DNA from: JANNVZ01 sp031418455
GTDB taxonomy: Bacteria > Bacteroidota > Bacteroidia > Flavobacteriales_D > Sanyastnellaceae
DNA: 7,056 nucleotides
Assembly: GCA_031418455.1 (NCBI GenBank)
Contig: JANOXJ010000301.1
Location: 1-7,056 of the forward strand
Reading direction: 5' to 3'
The position numbers and the translations under genes were made by a program. Positions 6,607 to 7,056 of this stretch are shown in pieces. Every line of letters starts with the position of its first letter. The stretch's first letter is position 1. The notes under the pieces are model-generated. The model worked only from the letters and a program-made list of their open reading frames with translations, did not search any database and was not told where the DNA came from.

Positions 6607-7056
6607 TTATCTATTCAGTTTTTTGTAATAATCTTCCAGATAGCTTTTGCTCTCTATTACTACTACACCGCCAGTTGTGTCGCCATACTTGGCAGGCAGC
6701 CCACCGGTATATACCGATACTCTGCTTAACCCGCTGGCTGGCACATGCACATTGTTGGTAGTTACCTTCATGCCATCTATAAAATAAATAACGCTTCCTG
6801 CCCTGCTACCTCTGAAATAAAGTTCTTCTCCATCAGGCGATGCTTTTATCTCTGGTGTCATAGATATAAGCAATTGGTTTATGTTGCCTCCGCCTATTGC
6901 TGCATTGTGCTCTAAATCTGCTGCGCCCAGGCTCACTATAGAACCATTTAATGGGTCTAGTTCCGGCCTCTTGTACACTATATCTACAATGCCAGTAACG
7001 CCAGCACTTTCGTGCATTACCAAGTTTTTCAAAAACGTCATTTTTTCAGCCATTAC
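6607..7056 (-). CDS. TonB-receptor plug-domain protein without beta-barrel (N-terminus outside window)
   Basis: The last 148-149 residues of a protein on the minus strand are visible. The frame is open to the window edge (GTA ATG GCT), so the ATG at 7053 is probably internal. The visible part resembles the plug domain of TonB-dependent receptors: ELYFRGSRAGSVIYFIDGMKV matches the plug core with its conserved (R)G and Y-(I/V)DG turn, and LSRVSVYTGGLPAKYGDTTG, then GVVVIESK, matches the end of the plug. The protein stops 14 residues later (SYLEDYYKKLNR, TAA), so there is no room for the 22-strand barrel of a true transporter. Plug-only proteins of this type, often with an upstream carboxypeptidase-regulatory-like domain, occur in Bacteroidota with unclear function. 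An outer-membrane or periplasmic location is inferred; the signal peptide would lie outside the window. The gene precedes the sigma operon on the same strand, separated by a hairpin. Confidence 0.8.
   Translation of the reverse strand, partial: VMAEKMTFLKNLVMHESAGVTGIVDIVYKRPELDPLNGSIVSLGAADLEHNAAIGGGNINQLLISMTPEIKASPDGEELYFRGSRAGSVIYFIDGMKVTTNNVHVPASGLSRVSVYTGGLPAKYGDTTGGVVVIESKSYLEDYYKKLNR

Noticed and set aside
6460..6729. An 89-codon plus-strand frame with hydrophobic stretches, a possible small membrane protein
   Set aside because: It spans the sigma start, the hairpin and the end of the plug gene on the opposite strand. The hydrophobic look comes from T-rich DNA.

Overview
The window looks like chromosomal DNA from a Bacteroidota bacterium, probably a Flavobacteriia or Chitinophagia-type lineage. 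The evidence is a type IX secretion (T9SS) C-terminal sorting domain on a giant secreted protein, Bacteroidota-style secreted repeats (CTDPxACNYDP and WSNG Ig-like units), a delta-prime-like protein of the Bacteroidota type, A-rich leaders in place of Shine-Dalgarno sites, and a moderately AT-rich base composition. The genus cannot be read from the sequence.

Layout from left to right. (1) Positions 1-399, plus strand: the C-terminal end of a protein resembling the delta-prime subunit of DNA polymerase III, cut by the window edge. (2) Positions 404-432: a perfect 12-bp hairpin between convergent genes, likely a shared terminator. (3) Positions 462-4583, minus strand: a 1373-residue secreted modular protein. 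In order it has a signal peptide, an N-terminal beta-rich domain, four Cys-rich 25-residue repeats, an SdrB-like domain, a DUF11-like 'CxYDPN' domain, a PKD/Ig-like domain, six exactly phased 70-residue Ig-like repeats, a seventh divergent Ig-like domain and a T9SS type A sorting domain. (4) Positions 4584-4728: an intergenic stretch with a strong minus-strand terminator and a second small hairpin. (5) Positions 4729-6497, minus strand: an ECF sigma factor followed, with an ATGA overlap, by a membrane protein with an anti-sigma-like N-terminus and a periplasmic TPR domain. (6) Positions 6498-6606: an intergenic stretch with a 13-bp hairpin. (7) Positions 6607-7056, minus strand: the C-terminal part of a protein that ends right after a TonB-receptor plug-like domain and has no beta-barrel; its start lies outside the window.

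How the genes may work together. The sigma factor and the TPR membrane protein are almost certainly one translationally coupled regulatory unit. A plug-only outer-membrane-type protein upstream and a large T9SS surface protein downstream, all on the same strand, invite the idea of an envelope-sensing module controlling a surface adhesin. The hairpins separating the three units mean that this link is an inference from order, not from an operon. No RNA genes, CRISPR arrays, insertion sequences or attachment sites were seen. The most distinctive items are the plug/sigma/TPR-anti-sigma neighbourhood, the TTG start of the sigma factor, and the 210-bp phased repeat array with signs of two-unit duplication.
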